Shown piece by piece: positions 1 to 8,431 of a DNA stretch of 64,000 bases (its first letter is position 1; the number at the start of each line of letters is the position of its first letter). A model generated the notes under the pieces. It was not told where the DNA came from and did not search any database. It saw only the letters and a program-made list of their open reading frames with translations. This DNA comes from DAOSCP01 sp035379625. GTDB taxonomy: Bacteria > Bacteroidota > Ignavibacteria > Ignavibacteriales > DAOSCP01. The stretch is taken from positions 1-64,000 of the forward strand of contig DAOSVM010000009.1 of assembly GCA_035379625.1 (NCBI GenBank). Reading direction: 5' to 3'. The position numbers and the translations under genes are program-made.

Positions 1-107
1 CTATTATTATACCTTCTTCTAATGTTCAACGAATCCAAGAAACTCATTTACTTATTGAACATATTTTATGCGAAGCAGTTGAAAATATATTATATGCTAA
101 TTTATAA
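1..107 (+). CDS. gmhA: C-terminal end of phosphoheptose isomerase-like SIS protein (partial)
   Basis: The third reading frame is open from the left edge and ends at a TAA at 105-107. The 34 visible residues contain PSSNVQRIQETHLLIEHILC, which resembles the end of GmhA/SIS-domain phosphoheptose isomerases (a P-S-x-x-x-x-R-I-Q-E-x-H pattern followed by a helix with H-x-L-C-E). GmhA makes heptose 7-phosphate for lipopolysaccharide core. Only the tail is inside the window, so the active-site residues cannot be checked. The stop overlaps the likely start of the next gene (94), which suggests translational coupling. Another SIS-domain protein, such as a DiaA-like one, is possible. Confidence 0.68.
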   Translation, partial: IIIPSSNVQRIQETHLLIEHILCEAVENILYANL

Positions 108-2103
108 AAAATACATTAATAAAATTAAAAAATATAAAGAAACTGCATTTTTTTTTATAGCAATATTTTTAATTATTCTTGTTAAAAACTATTTTAATGA
201 ATATGTTGTAAAAAATTCAAATTCTGGAATATTAACTCTACTGATAGATTTATTAACTTTTGTTATTTTTTACCTTTCGTTAAATCAACTTTCTAAAATT
301 ATTCCCAAAAAAAATAATTTAGATTTAGTTGTTCTTTTATTTTATACCAATCTTGGACTTACAATAATCTCATTTATTGGAAGCTTACTTAAGAATGAAA
401 TTATCTTTAACACAATATATTTCTTTTTTAATATTATTGTTATATCAGTTAATTTTATAATACTCAAAAAGCTTTATTATTCAAAGCAAAAAAAGAATAT
501 TTCCTTTTACTTTAATTTAATGTTTGGTTTAATGATTGCCACCGCTATATTGCATACAGTGGTAGAAAATATATCTATATTAAATTTTTCCTTAATTATA
601 AAATTTTTTGAAATTATTACATTTTTGCTAACTTTTTATTGCGCTACAAAGTTTGCGTGGATTACATTTTTATACAAAAAAGAGAAATTATTTTTAATTT
701 TAATGTCTGTTTTAATAGTTGCTGTATTATTTGTAAATAGATATTTTTTAATGCAAGATATACTACAAAAAAATATTTTTTTTAACAATCTCCAGGAGTA
801 TAATACTGGCTTTGTGGTTTTGTATTTTATTTTAGTATTATTTTCAACTTTATTTACTTTACCATCCGCTGATTTTATAGAAGAGAAAAAAAGAGAATTA
901 AACACAATTATTAAATTTAGCAAACTTACAGAATTTGTTTTAACAGAAAATAAATTGTTTGAAAATATTGCTAATATCTTTTCTGAATTTTTTTCAATAA
1001 AAGGTTGTTGGATATTAAAATTTAAAGAAGATGATTATGATATTGTTGCCATTGAAAATGTAAGTTATACATTTGCAACAAAAATAAGTGATGTTTTGAA
1101 ATTATCAATAAAAAATGAAAAATCCTTTAAAAATTTAAAGATTTCAGAACAATTATTAAGTGAAGAGAAAAAAAAGATTGAACAAGTAAATGTTATGCCA
1201 TTACTCAATGGTGATGAACCAGTTGCTTACTTGTGCTATCTAACAGATACTCTTTATTATGATGAAGAGGATTATGCGGTTTTAAAAGCTTTCCAAGATT
1301 ACATTAATATGATGTTAAAAAATTCGAAATTAGTATATGAATCAATAGAAAAAGAAAGATTAAAAAATGAATTAGAATTAGCTGCTAAAGTACAAAAAAG
1401 ATTATTACCTGAAAAGGATCCATCTCACGATTATTTCGAAATTCTTAGCTATTATAAACCTGCATATGAAGTAGGTGGTGATTATTACGATTATTTTAGA
1501 CATGATGAAAAAAAGTTTTCTTTTCTAATTTCTGATGTTAGCGGTAAAGGATTAACAGCATCTTTTATTATGTCTGAAATTAAAGGTATTTTTACGGTAC
1601 TTTCTGAAATATATAATGATCCAAAGACGATTTTGAAAAAAGCTAATTCCCTTTTGAAAAAGATTTTAAGTAGAACATCGTATATTACAGGAATTTATGC
1701 AACAGTTGATATTCAAAAAAATGAATTGACTTACTGTAGAGCAGGCCATTTGCCATTATTGTTGAAAAGAGAGGATAAAGTTATAAAGTTAAATGCTAAA
1801 GGCATAGGGCTCGGATTAGTATTCGATGATTTTGAGAATTATATAGATACTGAAAAAATTGAACTACATAATGATGATATTTTTATAATGTATACAGATG
1901 GCGTTACTGAAGCTATGAATTCAGAAGGTGAATTATTTGGTTTACAAAGATTAATAAATCTTGTACAGAATAGTAAAGATTTGAAAGATATTTATGAGAA
2001 TATTTTGAAAGAAATTAAAGAATTTTCAAGTGAAAATCAAAACGATGATATAACTTTTATTTTATTTAAGTATAAAAATAGAGGAGAAAATGACAGAATT
2101 TAA
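94..2103 (+). CDS. Membrane SpoIIE/RsbU-type PP2C phosphatase with GAF-like domain
   Basis: This 669-residue protein has about seven hydrophobic segments in its first 260 residues, a GAF-like sensor region (about 270-420) and a C-terminal PPM/SpoIIE serine phosphatase domain. The phosphatase hallmarks are visible: VGGDYYDYF near residue 460, SDVSGKGL near 480, AGHLPLL, and YTDGVTEA near 600 with a final NDDITF. The family dephosphorylates STAS antagonists, and such an antagonist is the next gene. I chose ATG 94 because an earlier in-frame ATG at 22 lies inside the upstream gene and has no ribosome site; the start at 94 also lacks a clear one. It overlaps the next gene by 14 bases. The ligand sensed by the membrane and GAF part is unknown. 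Confidence 0.85.
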   Translation: MLIYKKYINKIKKYKETAFFFIAIFLIILVKNYFNEYVVKNSNSGILTLLIDLLTFVIFYLSLNQLSKIIPKKNNLDLVVLLFYTNLGLTIISFIGSLLKNEIIFNTIYFFFNIIVISVNFIILKKLYYSKQKKNISFYFNLMFGLMIATAILHTVVENISILNFSLIIKFFEIITFLLTFYCATKFAWITFLYKKEKLFLILMSVLIVAVLFVNRYFLMQDILQKNIFFNNLQEYNTGFVVLYFILVLFSTLFTLPSADFIEEKKRELNTIIKFSKLTEFVLTENKLFENIANIFSEFFSIKGCWILKFKEDDYDIVAIENVSYTFATKISDVLKLSIKNEKSFKNLKISEQLLSEEKKKIEQVNVMPLLNGDEPVAYLCYLTDTLYYDEEDYAVLKAFQDYINMMLKNSKLVYESIEKERLKNELELAAKVQKRLLPEKDPSHDYFEILSYYKPAYEVGGDYYDYFRHDEKKFSFLISDVSGKGLTASFIMSEIKGIFTVLSEIYNDPKTILKKANSLLKKILSRTSYITGIYATVDIQKNELTYCRAGHLPLLLKREDKVIKLNAKGIGLGLVFDDFENYIDTEKIELHNDDIFIMYTDGVTEAMNSEGELFGLQRLINLVQNSKDLKDIYENILKEIKEFSSENQNDDITFILFKYKNRGENDRI

Positions 2104-2455
2104 TATTAGTAAGGAATTTGTTGATAATGATATAGTTATAATTAAAGTATCAGGTTTTTTAGATGCTCATACAGCTCCCAAATTAGAGGATGAAATATCT
2201 CAGTTATTAGACGATAAAAAATATAAAATCATTATCGATTTCAGTAGCTTAAATTACATCAGTAGTGCAGGTCTTGGAGTTTTTATGGCTAATATTGAAA
2301 TTATTAGAAGTAATGGTGGCGATATTAAATTTTATAATTTACCTGATAAAGTGTTTGAAGTTTTTGATATGTTAGGTTTTCCTATGCTTTATGAATTTTA
2401 TAAAGATTTAAATTTAGCAATTGAAAAATTTAAAGAGCAATCAAATGCAGAATGA
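2090..2455 (+). CDS. STAS-domain anti-sigma-factor antagonist (SpoIIAA/RsbV-like)
   Basis: This is a single 121-residue STAS domain. The phosphorylation loop reads YISSAGLGV; by alignment with the SpoIIAA motif, Ser59 would be the residue phosphorylated by the cognate kinase, while the usual preceding Asp is Ser here. A good ribosome site (GAGGAG) sits upstream of ATG 2090, inside the end of the phosphatase gene. In known partner-switching modules the unphosphorylated STAS protein binds the kinase and frees its other partner. With a kinase and two phosphatases as immediate neighbours, this is the switch component. The output (sigma factor, enzyme or other target) is not visible. Confidence 0.9.
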   Translation: MTEFNISKEFVDNDIVIIKVSGFLDAHTAPKLEDEISQLLDDKKYKIIIDFSSLNYISSAGLGVFMANIEIIRSNGGDIKFYNLPDKVFEVFDMLGFPMLYEFYKDLNLAIEKFKEQSNAE

Positions 2456-2873
2456 TAGTGAACAATTATCCATAAAAAGTTCATTAGAATCTTTAAAGAT
2501 AATTAGAGAATTTATTAGTGAATTTTGTATTAAAAGAAATATAAAAAAGTCATCAATTGATAAAATTGTGCTTGCAGTTGATGAAGCTTGTTCAAATATA
2601 ATTAAGCATGCTTATCAATTAGATGAAAGTGGCATAATTAATATTAAACTATCCTTAGAAGATAGCACTCTTAAAATTGAAATTGAAGATTACGGCCAGC
2701 CATTTAAAAATTCTAATGTAAACGAGCCAAATATTAACGATTACTATAAAGAGCATAAAAAAGGGGGATGGGGTTTATATTTAATTAAGAAAATTATGAA
2801 TTTTGTTTCTTATGATAGAACTAATGATGGCAAAAATTATTTAGTTTTAATAAAAAACGTAGAATTTGAATAA
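2445..2873 (+). CDS. HATPase-type serine kinase / anti-sigma factor (RsbW-like)
   Basis: This is a 142-residue GHKL ATPase of the RsbW/SpoIIAB type. Visible boxes are an N-box (AVDEACSNIIKHAY), a G1-like box (EIEDYGQPF) and a G2 box (KKGGWGLYLI). It should phosphorylate the STAS protein encoded just upstream. I prefer ATG 2445, which has GAG about 8 bases upstream, over an in-frame TTG at 2421. The gene overlaps the STAS gene by 11 bases and its stop overlaps the next start (TAATG), so translation of the set is probably coupled. The partner that it sequesters is not encoded next to it. Confidence 0.88.
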   Translation: MQNDSEQLSIKSSLESLKIIREFISEFCIKRNIKKSSIDKIVLAVDEACSNIIKHAYQLDESGIINIKLSLEDSTLKIEIEDYGQPFKNSNVNEPNINDYYKEHKKGGWGLYLIKKIMNFVSYDRTNDGKNYLVLIKNVEFE

Positions 2874-4546
2874 TGTTACAAAAAAAATTAAGCAATCTTA
2901 TTTCTCTTATTGAGTTTAGTAACACAGTTAATAAATCACTAAATTTTAAGTTTATTCTAGATAATTTAATTCTAACTTGTCTTGCAAGATTTCAAACCAG
3001 CAAAGGAATGGTTATTCTTACCAACGAAAAAGTTCAAAATTTTGATATTGTTTCTTACAAAGGAATTCAAAAATCGCAAGTTGATTTATTTCGAAATAAA
3101 AGCAATATAACATTAGAAGATATATTACAAAGTTTTAATTTAAAGAAAAGTTTTGTGTTGCAATATGATGATAAAGTTTTAGGATACCTATTATTAGGTG
3201 ATAAATTTACAAATCAGGAATACGATGAAGAAGAGTTAACTTATCTTTCAATTTTAGCAAATATTGCGTCGATATCGCTTACAAATGCTACATCAATTGA
3301 AAAGATAATCAATATTAATAACGAATTAAAGATTAAAATTAACCAACTAACTTCACTTTTTGAACTTAGTCAAGAGTTTAATTTAACAAATTACGATAGA
3401 GAAAAAGTATATAAACTGCTAACCTATACTATTATTGGCCAGTTTATGGTTACAAAATATGCAATTATTGAATTGCTTAAGGATGATTTTAATGTTATAG
3501 AGGATAAAATAAATTTAATTAATAATGTCCAAATTGATTTTGCTAAGTTAAAAAATATTGATATACCTTTGCATAACGAAAAATTGAATAATTTTTGTCC
3601 AGAAATTTACAGTTTGGGGGTTGAGTTAGTAGTTCCAATGGTTGTAAAAAATAAAATAATAGGTTATTTGTTTTTGGGGCAAAAACTCAATAAAGAAATA
3701 TTTACAGAAAGTGATATTGAATTCATTACATCAATTGCTAGTTTAGCGTCTTTAACTATAGAAAATATCAATTTGTTAGAGGAAGTTTTAGAGAAGAAGA
3801 AAATTGAAAAAGAACTTGAAATTGCAAGTGAAATTCAAAAAAATCTGTTGCCTTCAACAAACATTAAAATTGAAAATATTATATACCATGGTGTTAATTT
3901 ACAATCTAAACAAGTTGGCGGAGATTATTACGATATAATAAAATTAAATGAAAATCGGTATGTTTTTGCAATAGCAGATGTTTCTGGTAAAAGTGTATCT
4001 GCATCATTATTAATGGCAAATTTTCAGGCATTTTTAAAATCTTTGTGTAAAACAGGGTTCTATGATATAGTTGTAGCAACAAATTTACTCAACGATTTAC
4101 TTTCAGAAAATATTAAAAATTTTAAATACATTACATTTTTGTGGGGAATACTTGATACAGATCAGAGAACTTTTGAATATGTTAATGCTGGGCATAATCC
4201 AGGTATTTTGATTAGGGATGGTCATATAATTAAGTTGGATAAAGGCGGTATAATGTTAGGGTTAAAGAAATATAATTTGAATGTTGAATATGAGAAGGGA
4301 CTAATTGAATTGCAAGATGAGGATTTATTTATTTTCCATACAGATGGTGTAACAGAAGCTAAAAACCTTAAAGATGAATTATTTGAAGAAGAGAGATTCT
4401 ATGAACTATGCAAAAGAAACGCAAATTTGACACCAGAAGAATTAAATAGTCTTATAATAGAAGAACTAAAGAAATTTTCTGATGGTGCAGAGCAGAGTGA
4501 TGATATAACTTTATTGAGTTTTAAGATAAAGTACAACAAAGAATAA
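2873..4546 (+). CDS. Soluble SpoIIE/RsbU-type PP2C phosphatase with two GAF-like domains
   Basis: A 557-residue protein without membrane segments. Two GAF-like sensor regions (about 15-145 and 165-310) are followed by a short helical linker rich in E and K (ELEIASEIQKNLLP) and a PP2C/SpoIIE domain. Visible motifs are VGGDYYD, IADVSGKSVSA, NAGHNPG, HTDGVTEA and SDDITLL. It is the second phosphatase of the module and probably acts on the same STAS antagonist as the membrane phosphatase, but responds to a cytoplasmic signal. Its ATG shares bases with the stop of the kinase gene. A hairpin terminator follows at 4583. Confidence 0.87.
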   Translation: MLQKKLSNLISLIEFSNTVNKSLNFKFILDNLILTCLARFQTSKGMVILTNEKVQNFDIVSYKGIQKSQVDLFRNKSNITLEDILQSFNLKKSFVLQYDDKVLGYLLLGDKFTNQEYDEEELTYLSILANIASISLTNATSIEKIININNELKIKINQLTSLFELSQEFNLTNYDREKVYKLLTYTIIGQFMVTKYAIIELLKDDFNVIEDKINLINNVQIDFAKLKNIDIPLHNEKLNNFCPEIYSLGVELVVPMVVKNKIIGYLFLGQKLNKEIFTESDIEFITSIASLASLTIENINLLEEVLEKKKIEKELEIASEIQKNLLPSTNIKIENIIYHGVNLQSKQVGGDYYDIIKLNENRYVFAIADVSGKSVSASLLMANFQAFLKSLCKTGFYDIVVATNLLNDLLSENIKNFKYITFLWGILDTDQRTFEYVNAGHNPGILIRDGHIIKLDKGGIMLGLKKYNLNVEYEKGLIELQDEDLFIFHTDGVTEAKNLKDELFEEERFYELCKRNANLTPEELNSLIIEELKKFSDGAEQSDDITLLSFKIKYNKE

Positions 4547-4582
4547 AAAATATGTAAAAATATTTAACGTAAGAACATAAAA

Positions 4583-4608
4583 AATGGGCTTTTTCAAGCC
4601 CATTAATT
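4583..4608. terminator. Bidirectional hairpin terminator between convergent genes
   Basis: Perfect stem AATGGGCTT / AAGCCCATT (4583-4591 and 4596-4604) with loop TTTC. It has a run of six A on the left, which reads as T on the minus strand, and a T-rich tract on the right. It lies between the phosphatase gene and the convergent acyltransferase gene, so it can serve both. Confidence 0.75.
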
Positions 4609-5847
4609 TTATATTTTTATGAATATTTTTTTCTTGTAAAATATACTCATTATTGCTAACCAAATTAGAACATACATTATTGCCCAAGCTAATGAGCTGT
4701 TAATTGGGGAAAGCCACCAAGTGAAAAGAGAGTTGTATAAATAGTTTTTAAGTGAAATAGTTTTACCATCCGCTTGAGTTATTATTATAATGTTTAATAG
4801 TCTTGCCATTATGCCTGAGAGGAAAAAAACGGTTATTGCATTTGTTCCATATATTAGAAATGGTTTTGTCCACCAAGTGATTTTTTTCATATCAACTAAA
4901 AAGTAACACATAGCAAAAAAAATTAAAGCCATTCCTGATGTATAAACTACGTAGGAGCTTGTCCATAAACTTTTGTTAATTGGGAACCACATATCCATAA
5001 ACATAGAAATGACTAAAGCAAAATTGCCGATTACAAACATCCATAACACTTTTTCGTTTTCATCTCTATTTGATTTTATCCATCTGCCAGTCATTACGCC
5101 AAATAGTGCTGTAGATATTGCTGGAATAGTGCTTAACAATCCTTCAGGATCGAAGGATTTGACGGATATAATTTGTTTGACATTTTTTATAAATTCTGTA
5201 TCGTATAACCAACTACCGTTGATAGATTTTTGAATTATAGTGCCATCATTCATTAAAATTGTTGCATCTTTTATCCATAAATGATTAACACCAAAAACTA
5301 ATTTGTCCAACCAAACACCTAAATTTGTAAATTTATCGAGATTTGGGTAGCCAACACCGGGAACAGGAACTAAAGTCATAATCATCCAATAGAAAATTAA
5401 CAATGCAAATGATATTATTATTTGTGTTTTATTAGATGTTTTCAGAAAAATTATTGATGTAATTAGATAAACGATGGCTATTCGTTGTAATACTCCGGGT
5501 ATTCTGATGGTGTAAATATATTTTTCGAGTGGGAAAAAAGGGAAAGATGCTAAAATAAGTCCTAAAATAAAAAGTATAACTGAGCGTTTAATTATCTGTA
5601 AATAAATAACTTTTAGGTTTTCTCCGCTTTCTTTCCTTCGAGAAAGTGAAAAATAGGTTGTTATTCCCACCATAAAAAGGAAAAATGGAAATATTAAATC
5701 AGTAGGAGTAACACCGTGCCATTTTGCGTGATCTAAAGCCGGGTAAATATGTGACCAACTCCCCGGATTATTAACGAGAATCATCCCCATTATTGTTATT
5801 CCCCTGAAAACATCAAGGGATAATAACCTGTTTTGTTTTGTTTCCAT
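4609..5847 (-). CDS. HGSNAT-like multipass acyltransferase family protein (DUF5009/DUF1624 type)
   Basis: This 412-residue protein has about 10-11 hydrophobic segments. The start, RLLSLDVFRGITIMGMILVN, followed by HAKWHGVTPTDLIFPFFLFMVG, is the hallmark of heparan-alpha-glucosaminide N-acetyltransferase-like proteins. The family transfers acetyl groups across the membrane to sugars. In bacteria it is often near sugar-catabolism or envelope genes, and here a glycosyltransferase lies upstream. A strong ribosome site (GGGGGA) precedes ATG 5847. It is the last gene of a four-gene minus-strand run. The substrate is not known; a modified amino sugar of the envelope or a recycled glycan is a reasonable guess. 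Confidence 0.82.
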   Translation of the reverse strand: METKQNRLLSLDVFRGITIMGMILVNNPGSWSHIYPALDHAKWHGVTPTDLIFPFFLFMVGITTYFSLSRRKESGENLKVIYLQIIKRSVILFILGLILASFPFFPLEKYIYTIRIPGVLQRIAIVYLITSIIFLKTSNKTQIIISFALLIFYWMIMTLVPVPGVGYPNLDKFTNLGVWLDKLVFGVNHLWIKDATILMNDGTIIQKSINGSWLYDTEFIKNVKQIISVKSFDPEGLLSTIPAISTALFGVMTGRWIKSNRDENEKVLWMFVIGNFALVISMFMDMWFPINKSLWTSSYVVYTSGMALIFFAMCYFLVDMKKITWWTKPFLIYGTNAITVFFLSGIMARLLNIIIITQADGKTISLKNYLYNSLFTWWLSPINSSLAWAIMYVLIWLAIMSIFYKKKIFIKI

Positions 5848-5867
5848 AGTCCCCCGAAAAAAAATGT

Positions 5868-6626
5868 TTATTGATGTAAAATGTTTAGTACTTGTTTTAA
5901 TAGTCCATTATTGTTGCAAGCAATAGTTGAAGTTAATTCATAACTTTCGTTACCGTAATAATCTGTAATAATGCCCCCAGCGCCATTGATAATAGGAATA
6001 AGTGCCATACTATCCCATATGTTCATAATAGGGTCTATCATAATATCCATAAAACCAGTAGCAACGAGGTAATAGCCGTAAGCATCGCCCCACATTCTAA
6101 AAAGTTTTGCCTTTTCGCTAAGTTTTAAAAATTTATCTAAATTGTGATATTTTTTAATGTTAAATATATCTGTTGTTGATAATGTTGCTTGTGATAGTTC
6201 ATTATTTGAACTTACTTTTACAATTTTTCCGTTTAAAGTTGTTTGTTCGTTATCTCCAATCAAAAATTCGCCTAAAATTGGTTGATTAAATGCTCCCAAA
6301 ATGGGTTTATTATTGTGTACTAAAGCAATAAGCGTTCCAAAAGTTGTAGCACCGTGTATAAAACTTTGTGTTCCATCAATTGGGTCGATAATCCATTTGT
6401 ATTCGGCATTTTCATTAAAGGTTCCAAATTCTTCACCTATGATACCATGGTCAGGGAAATATTTTAATATTATTTCTCTTATAATTTCTTCGGATTTTTT
6501 ATCTGCAATTGTAACAGGGGAATCATCTTTTTTACTTTCTACATTAATATTTGTGCGGAAATAACTTTTAATAATTTCACTAGTTTTATCTGCCATTAGT
6601 TTTGTTATTTCTTTAAATTCATCCAT
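5868..6626 (-). CDS. hisN: Inositol-monophosphatase-family phosphatase, histidinol-phosphatase (HisN) type
   Basis: This 252-residue protein has the metal-binding motifs of the inositol monophosphatase fold: GEEFG near residue 65, DPIDGTQSF near residue 80, and a C-terminal WDSMALIPIINGAGG. The segment MWGDAYGYYLVATG is the pattern found in HisN-type histidinol-phosphatases (W-G-D-x-Y-G), which gives this name priority over inositol phosphatase or CysQ. HisN makes L-histidinol from its phosphate in histidine synthesis. No other his gene lies in the window, so a different sugar-phosphate substrate remains possible. The ribosome site AGGAG precedes ATG 6626. A palindrome lies 17 bases upstream. 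Confidence 0.78.
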   Translation of the reverse strand: MDEFKEITKLMADKTSEIIKSYFRTNINVESKKDDSPVTIADKKSEEIIREIILKYFPDHGIIGEEFGTFNENAEYKWIIDPIDGTQSFIHGATTFGTLIALVHNNKPILGAFNQPILGEFLIGDNEQTTLNGKIVKVSSNNELSQATLSTTDIFNIKKYHNLDKFLKLSEKAKLFRMWGDAYGYYLVATGFMDIMIDPIMNIWDSMALIPIINGAGGIITDYYGNESYELTSTIACNNNGLLKQVLNILHQ

Positions 6627-6639
6627 TTTTACTCCTTTT

Positions 6640-6655
6640 GTTATTTAGCTAAATG
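6640..6655. repeat. 16-base motif GTTATTTAGCTAAATG with palindromic core
   Basis: The core ATTTAGCTAAAT (6643-6654) is a perfect 12-base palindrome. The same 16 bases occur at 12850-12865 and 55305-55320, inside two of the inverted-repeat-bounded elements. Here the motif sits in the 37-base gap upstream of the HisN-type gene. It may be a protein-binding site or an element remnant; the sequence alone does not decide. Confidence 0.5.
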
Positions 6656-6663
6656 ACTAAATA

Positions 6664-7797
6664 TTAATTAATCAAAACTTTTTCAAAAACTTTTAAATGT
6701 TCTTCAGCGAAATTTTTTAAGTTATACTTTGTTTGACTAATTAATTTATTATTTTGAGAAATATTAAAATACAAATTTTTATCATTATATAGTTTTAAGA
6801 TTGATTCTACACCTTTTTCAACATCATCAATATTAATAAGGAAACCGGTTTCATTATCTTTAATCATTTCTTTTAGTACGTTAGGATTTGTAGCAACAAC
6901 AGGCTTGCCAAATGAAAAAAATTCTGTTGCAATTCTGCAAGCTGCTTCAGATGATTGGGATGTAATAAGTCCAACATTAGTAATATTAATAATATTTCTA
7001 ACATCATTAGGGTGATTTATGTATATTAAATTTTTATCTATTTCGTAGTTTTTAGCAATTTCAAGTAAATGATTCCATTTAACTGTAATTTGTTCTCCAG
7101 CGATAATAAAATAAATATTTGGTTGTTTTTTTATAACTTTATTGGCAATTTCTAATAAGAATTTATGTCCTTTTTCTGGAGATAACCTTGCAATTGTTGA
7201 AACGATAAAAGAATTTTCTGGAATATTTAATTTGCTTTTAAGGTCTTCAATTTGAAAGTTATTAGCGTAATTTTCGGAATCGTGACCGTAATAAATTAGC
7301 GTAAATTTATCATCATATAAGAAAGGGAAATTTTTCTGATATCTTGATTTTGTATCGGTGCAAGATATAATAAAATGATCTACAATATTTTTGAATAAAT
7401 ATTTGTTGATAAAATTTTTTTTAGGTTCTCTTACATCCACAACAGTTCTAATAATTTTAGCAGGATTTTTAAATATAATTTTGGATAGGGATGCCACCAA
7501 AAGAGCTTCACCGTAATGGCAATTTATAATTTTAATATTATTTTTAATACATATTTTCTTTACTTGATGGGCATAAAAAATTAATTTAAAGATATTAGCC
7601 GAACGCAAATCAAAATTAATAGTGTCAAAATTATTTTTTATTTTTTCATTGGCTCTTGATGTAGAAGGGATAATAAAAATACTTTTAATTTTATGCAACT
7701 TAAAAAGTCCATCTGATAAGTTATAAGCGTAATTTGCAGCTGCATTCCAAAATTTAATACTTAACAACTGAAGAATATAATCACCGGATTTTAACAT
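6664..7797 (-). CDS. GT4-family glycosyltransferase
   Basis: A GT-B fold glycosyltransferase of 377 residues. The C-terminal half shows the group-1 signature: VSTIARLSPEKGHKFLLEIA near residue 190, an AGEQ turn, and SSEAACRIATEFFSFGKPVV near residue 290, which contains the E-x7-E-type nucleotide-sugar site. There is no signal peptide. It should add a sugar from a nucleotide donor to an envelope glycan or lipid. The start is ambiguous: a GTG at 7803 overlaps the previous stop, while ATG 7797 has AGGTG at good spacing, so I use the ATG. It lies between a small hypothetical gene and the HisN-type phosphatase. Confidence 0.85.
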   Translation of the reverse strand: MLKSGDYILQLLSIKFWNAAANYAYNLSDGLFKLHKIKSIFIIPSTSRANEKIKNNFDTINFDLRSANIFKLIFYAHQVKKICIKNNIKIINCHYGEALLVASLSKIIFKNPAKIIRTVVDVREPKKNFINKYLFKNIVDHFIISCTDTKSRYQKNFPFLYDDKFTLIYYGHDSENYANNFQIEDLKSKLNIPENSFIVSTIARLSPEKGHKFLLEIANKVIKKQPNIYFIIAGEQITVKWNHLLEIAKNYEIDKNLIYINHPNDVRNIINITNVGLITSQSSEAACRIATEFFSFGKPVVATNPNVLKEMIKDNETGFLINIDDVEKGVESILKLYNDKNLYFNISQNNKLISQTKYNLKNFAEEHLKVFEKVLIN

Positions 7798-7799
7798 TA

Positions 7800-8216
7800 T
7801 CACCTATTGTGTTTATTGTTATTAAAGTAAATTTTAAGATAATTTAAATCTTTACATAAAGAAATGATGTTTTGAAGAGTTCTTTCAGTAGGGACAACAT
7901 ATTTATTTATCAATACTTTTTTGTGAAAATCATTTTGTTCATTTATAAAATCAGTAAGAATTTTAGAAAAATTCAATAAAGCATTTTTGAATTCTTCTTG
8001 TAATCTTTCCATAGCTTCAATTGAAAAATCTGGATGTTTTGTTTGCAAGCTATTATAAAGGCCAAAAATAAATTTTGCTTGGAAACTTAATTCTTCCAAA
8101 TTGTTTAATTTATTATTTTGAATTGAATACGAAAGAAAAATTTCTAAATCTTGTTGATTAGAAATTTTATTTTCAGAAATCTTTATAACTTCATTTAGTA
8201 TTTGTATAGCATCCAT
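7800..8216 (-). CDS. Hypothetical helical protein, first gene of minus-strand operon
   Basis: A 138-residue protein of unknown family. It is predicted to be almost entirely helical and rich in N, K, L and I, with no membrane segment, signal peptide or metal-binding cluster. No clear ribosome site precedes ATG 8216. Its stop overlaps the region of the glycosyltransferase start (GTGATAATG), so the two are probably translated together. I cannot assign a function. Confidence 0.65.
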   Translation of the reverse strand: MDAIQILNEVIKISENKISNQQDLEIFLSYSIQNNKLNNLEELSFQAKFIFGLYNSLQTKHPDFSIEAMERLQEEFKNALLNFSKILTDFINEQNDFHKKVLINKYVVPTERTLQNIISLCKDLNYLKIYFNNNKHNR

Positions 8217-8431
8217 AAAAAAAATTATTTTGTTTATAAAACTATGAATTTATTAGAAATAAAAAAACAAAAAAAGTTAAAAAATTTTAGTAAATATTTT
8301 AAAAAAAGGGTGTAACTTTTTAGATTAAAAATAATCGAACGGATATAAACAAAAAAAGATTTAAAAAAGTTCCCAAATATTGCTTTTAATTTTTAAAAAT
8401 AATAAATTAAATCAACAAACAAGGATAAGTT
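8217..8431. other. Divergent intergenic region
   Basis: 215 bases, more than 80% A+T, between the minus-strand glycosyltransferase operon and the plus-strand octaheme cytochrome operon. It must hold both promoters, but I find no clear TTG-N20-TAnnTTTG match and no strong hairpin. Confidence 0.5.

Noticed and set aside
22..93. Longer start of the first phosphatase at ATG 22
   Set aside because: The extra 24 codons overlap the gmhA-like tail in another frame, have no ribosome site and lack similarity to the family start.
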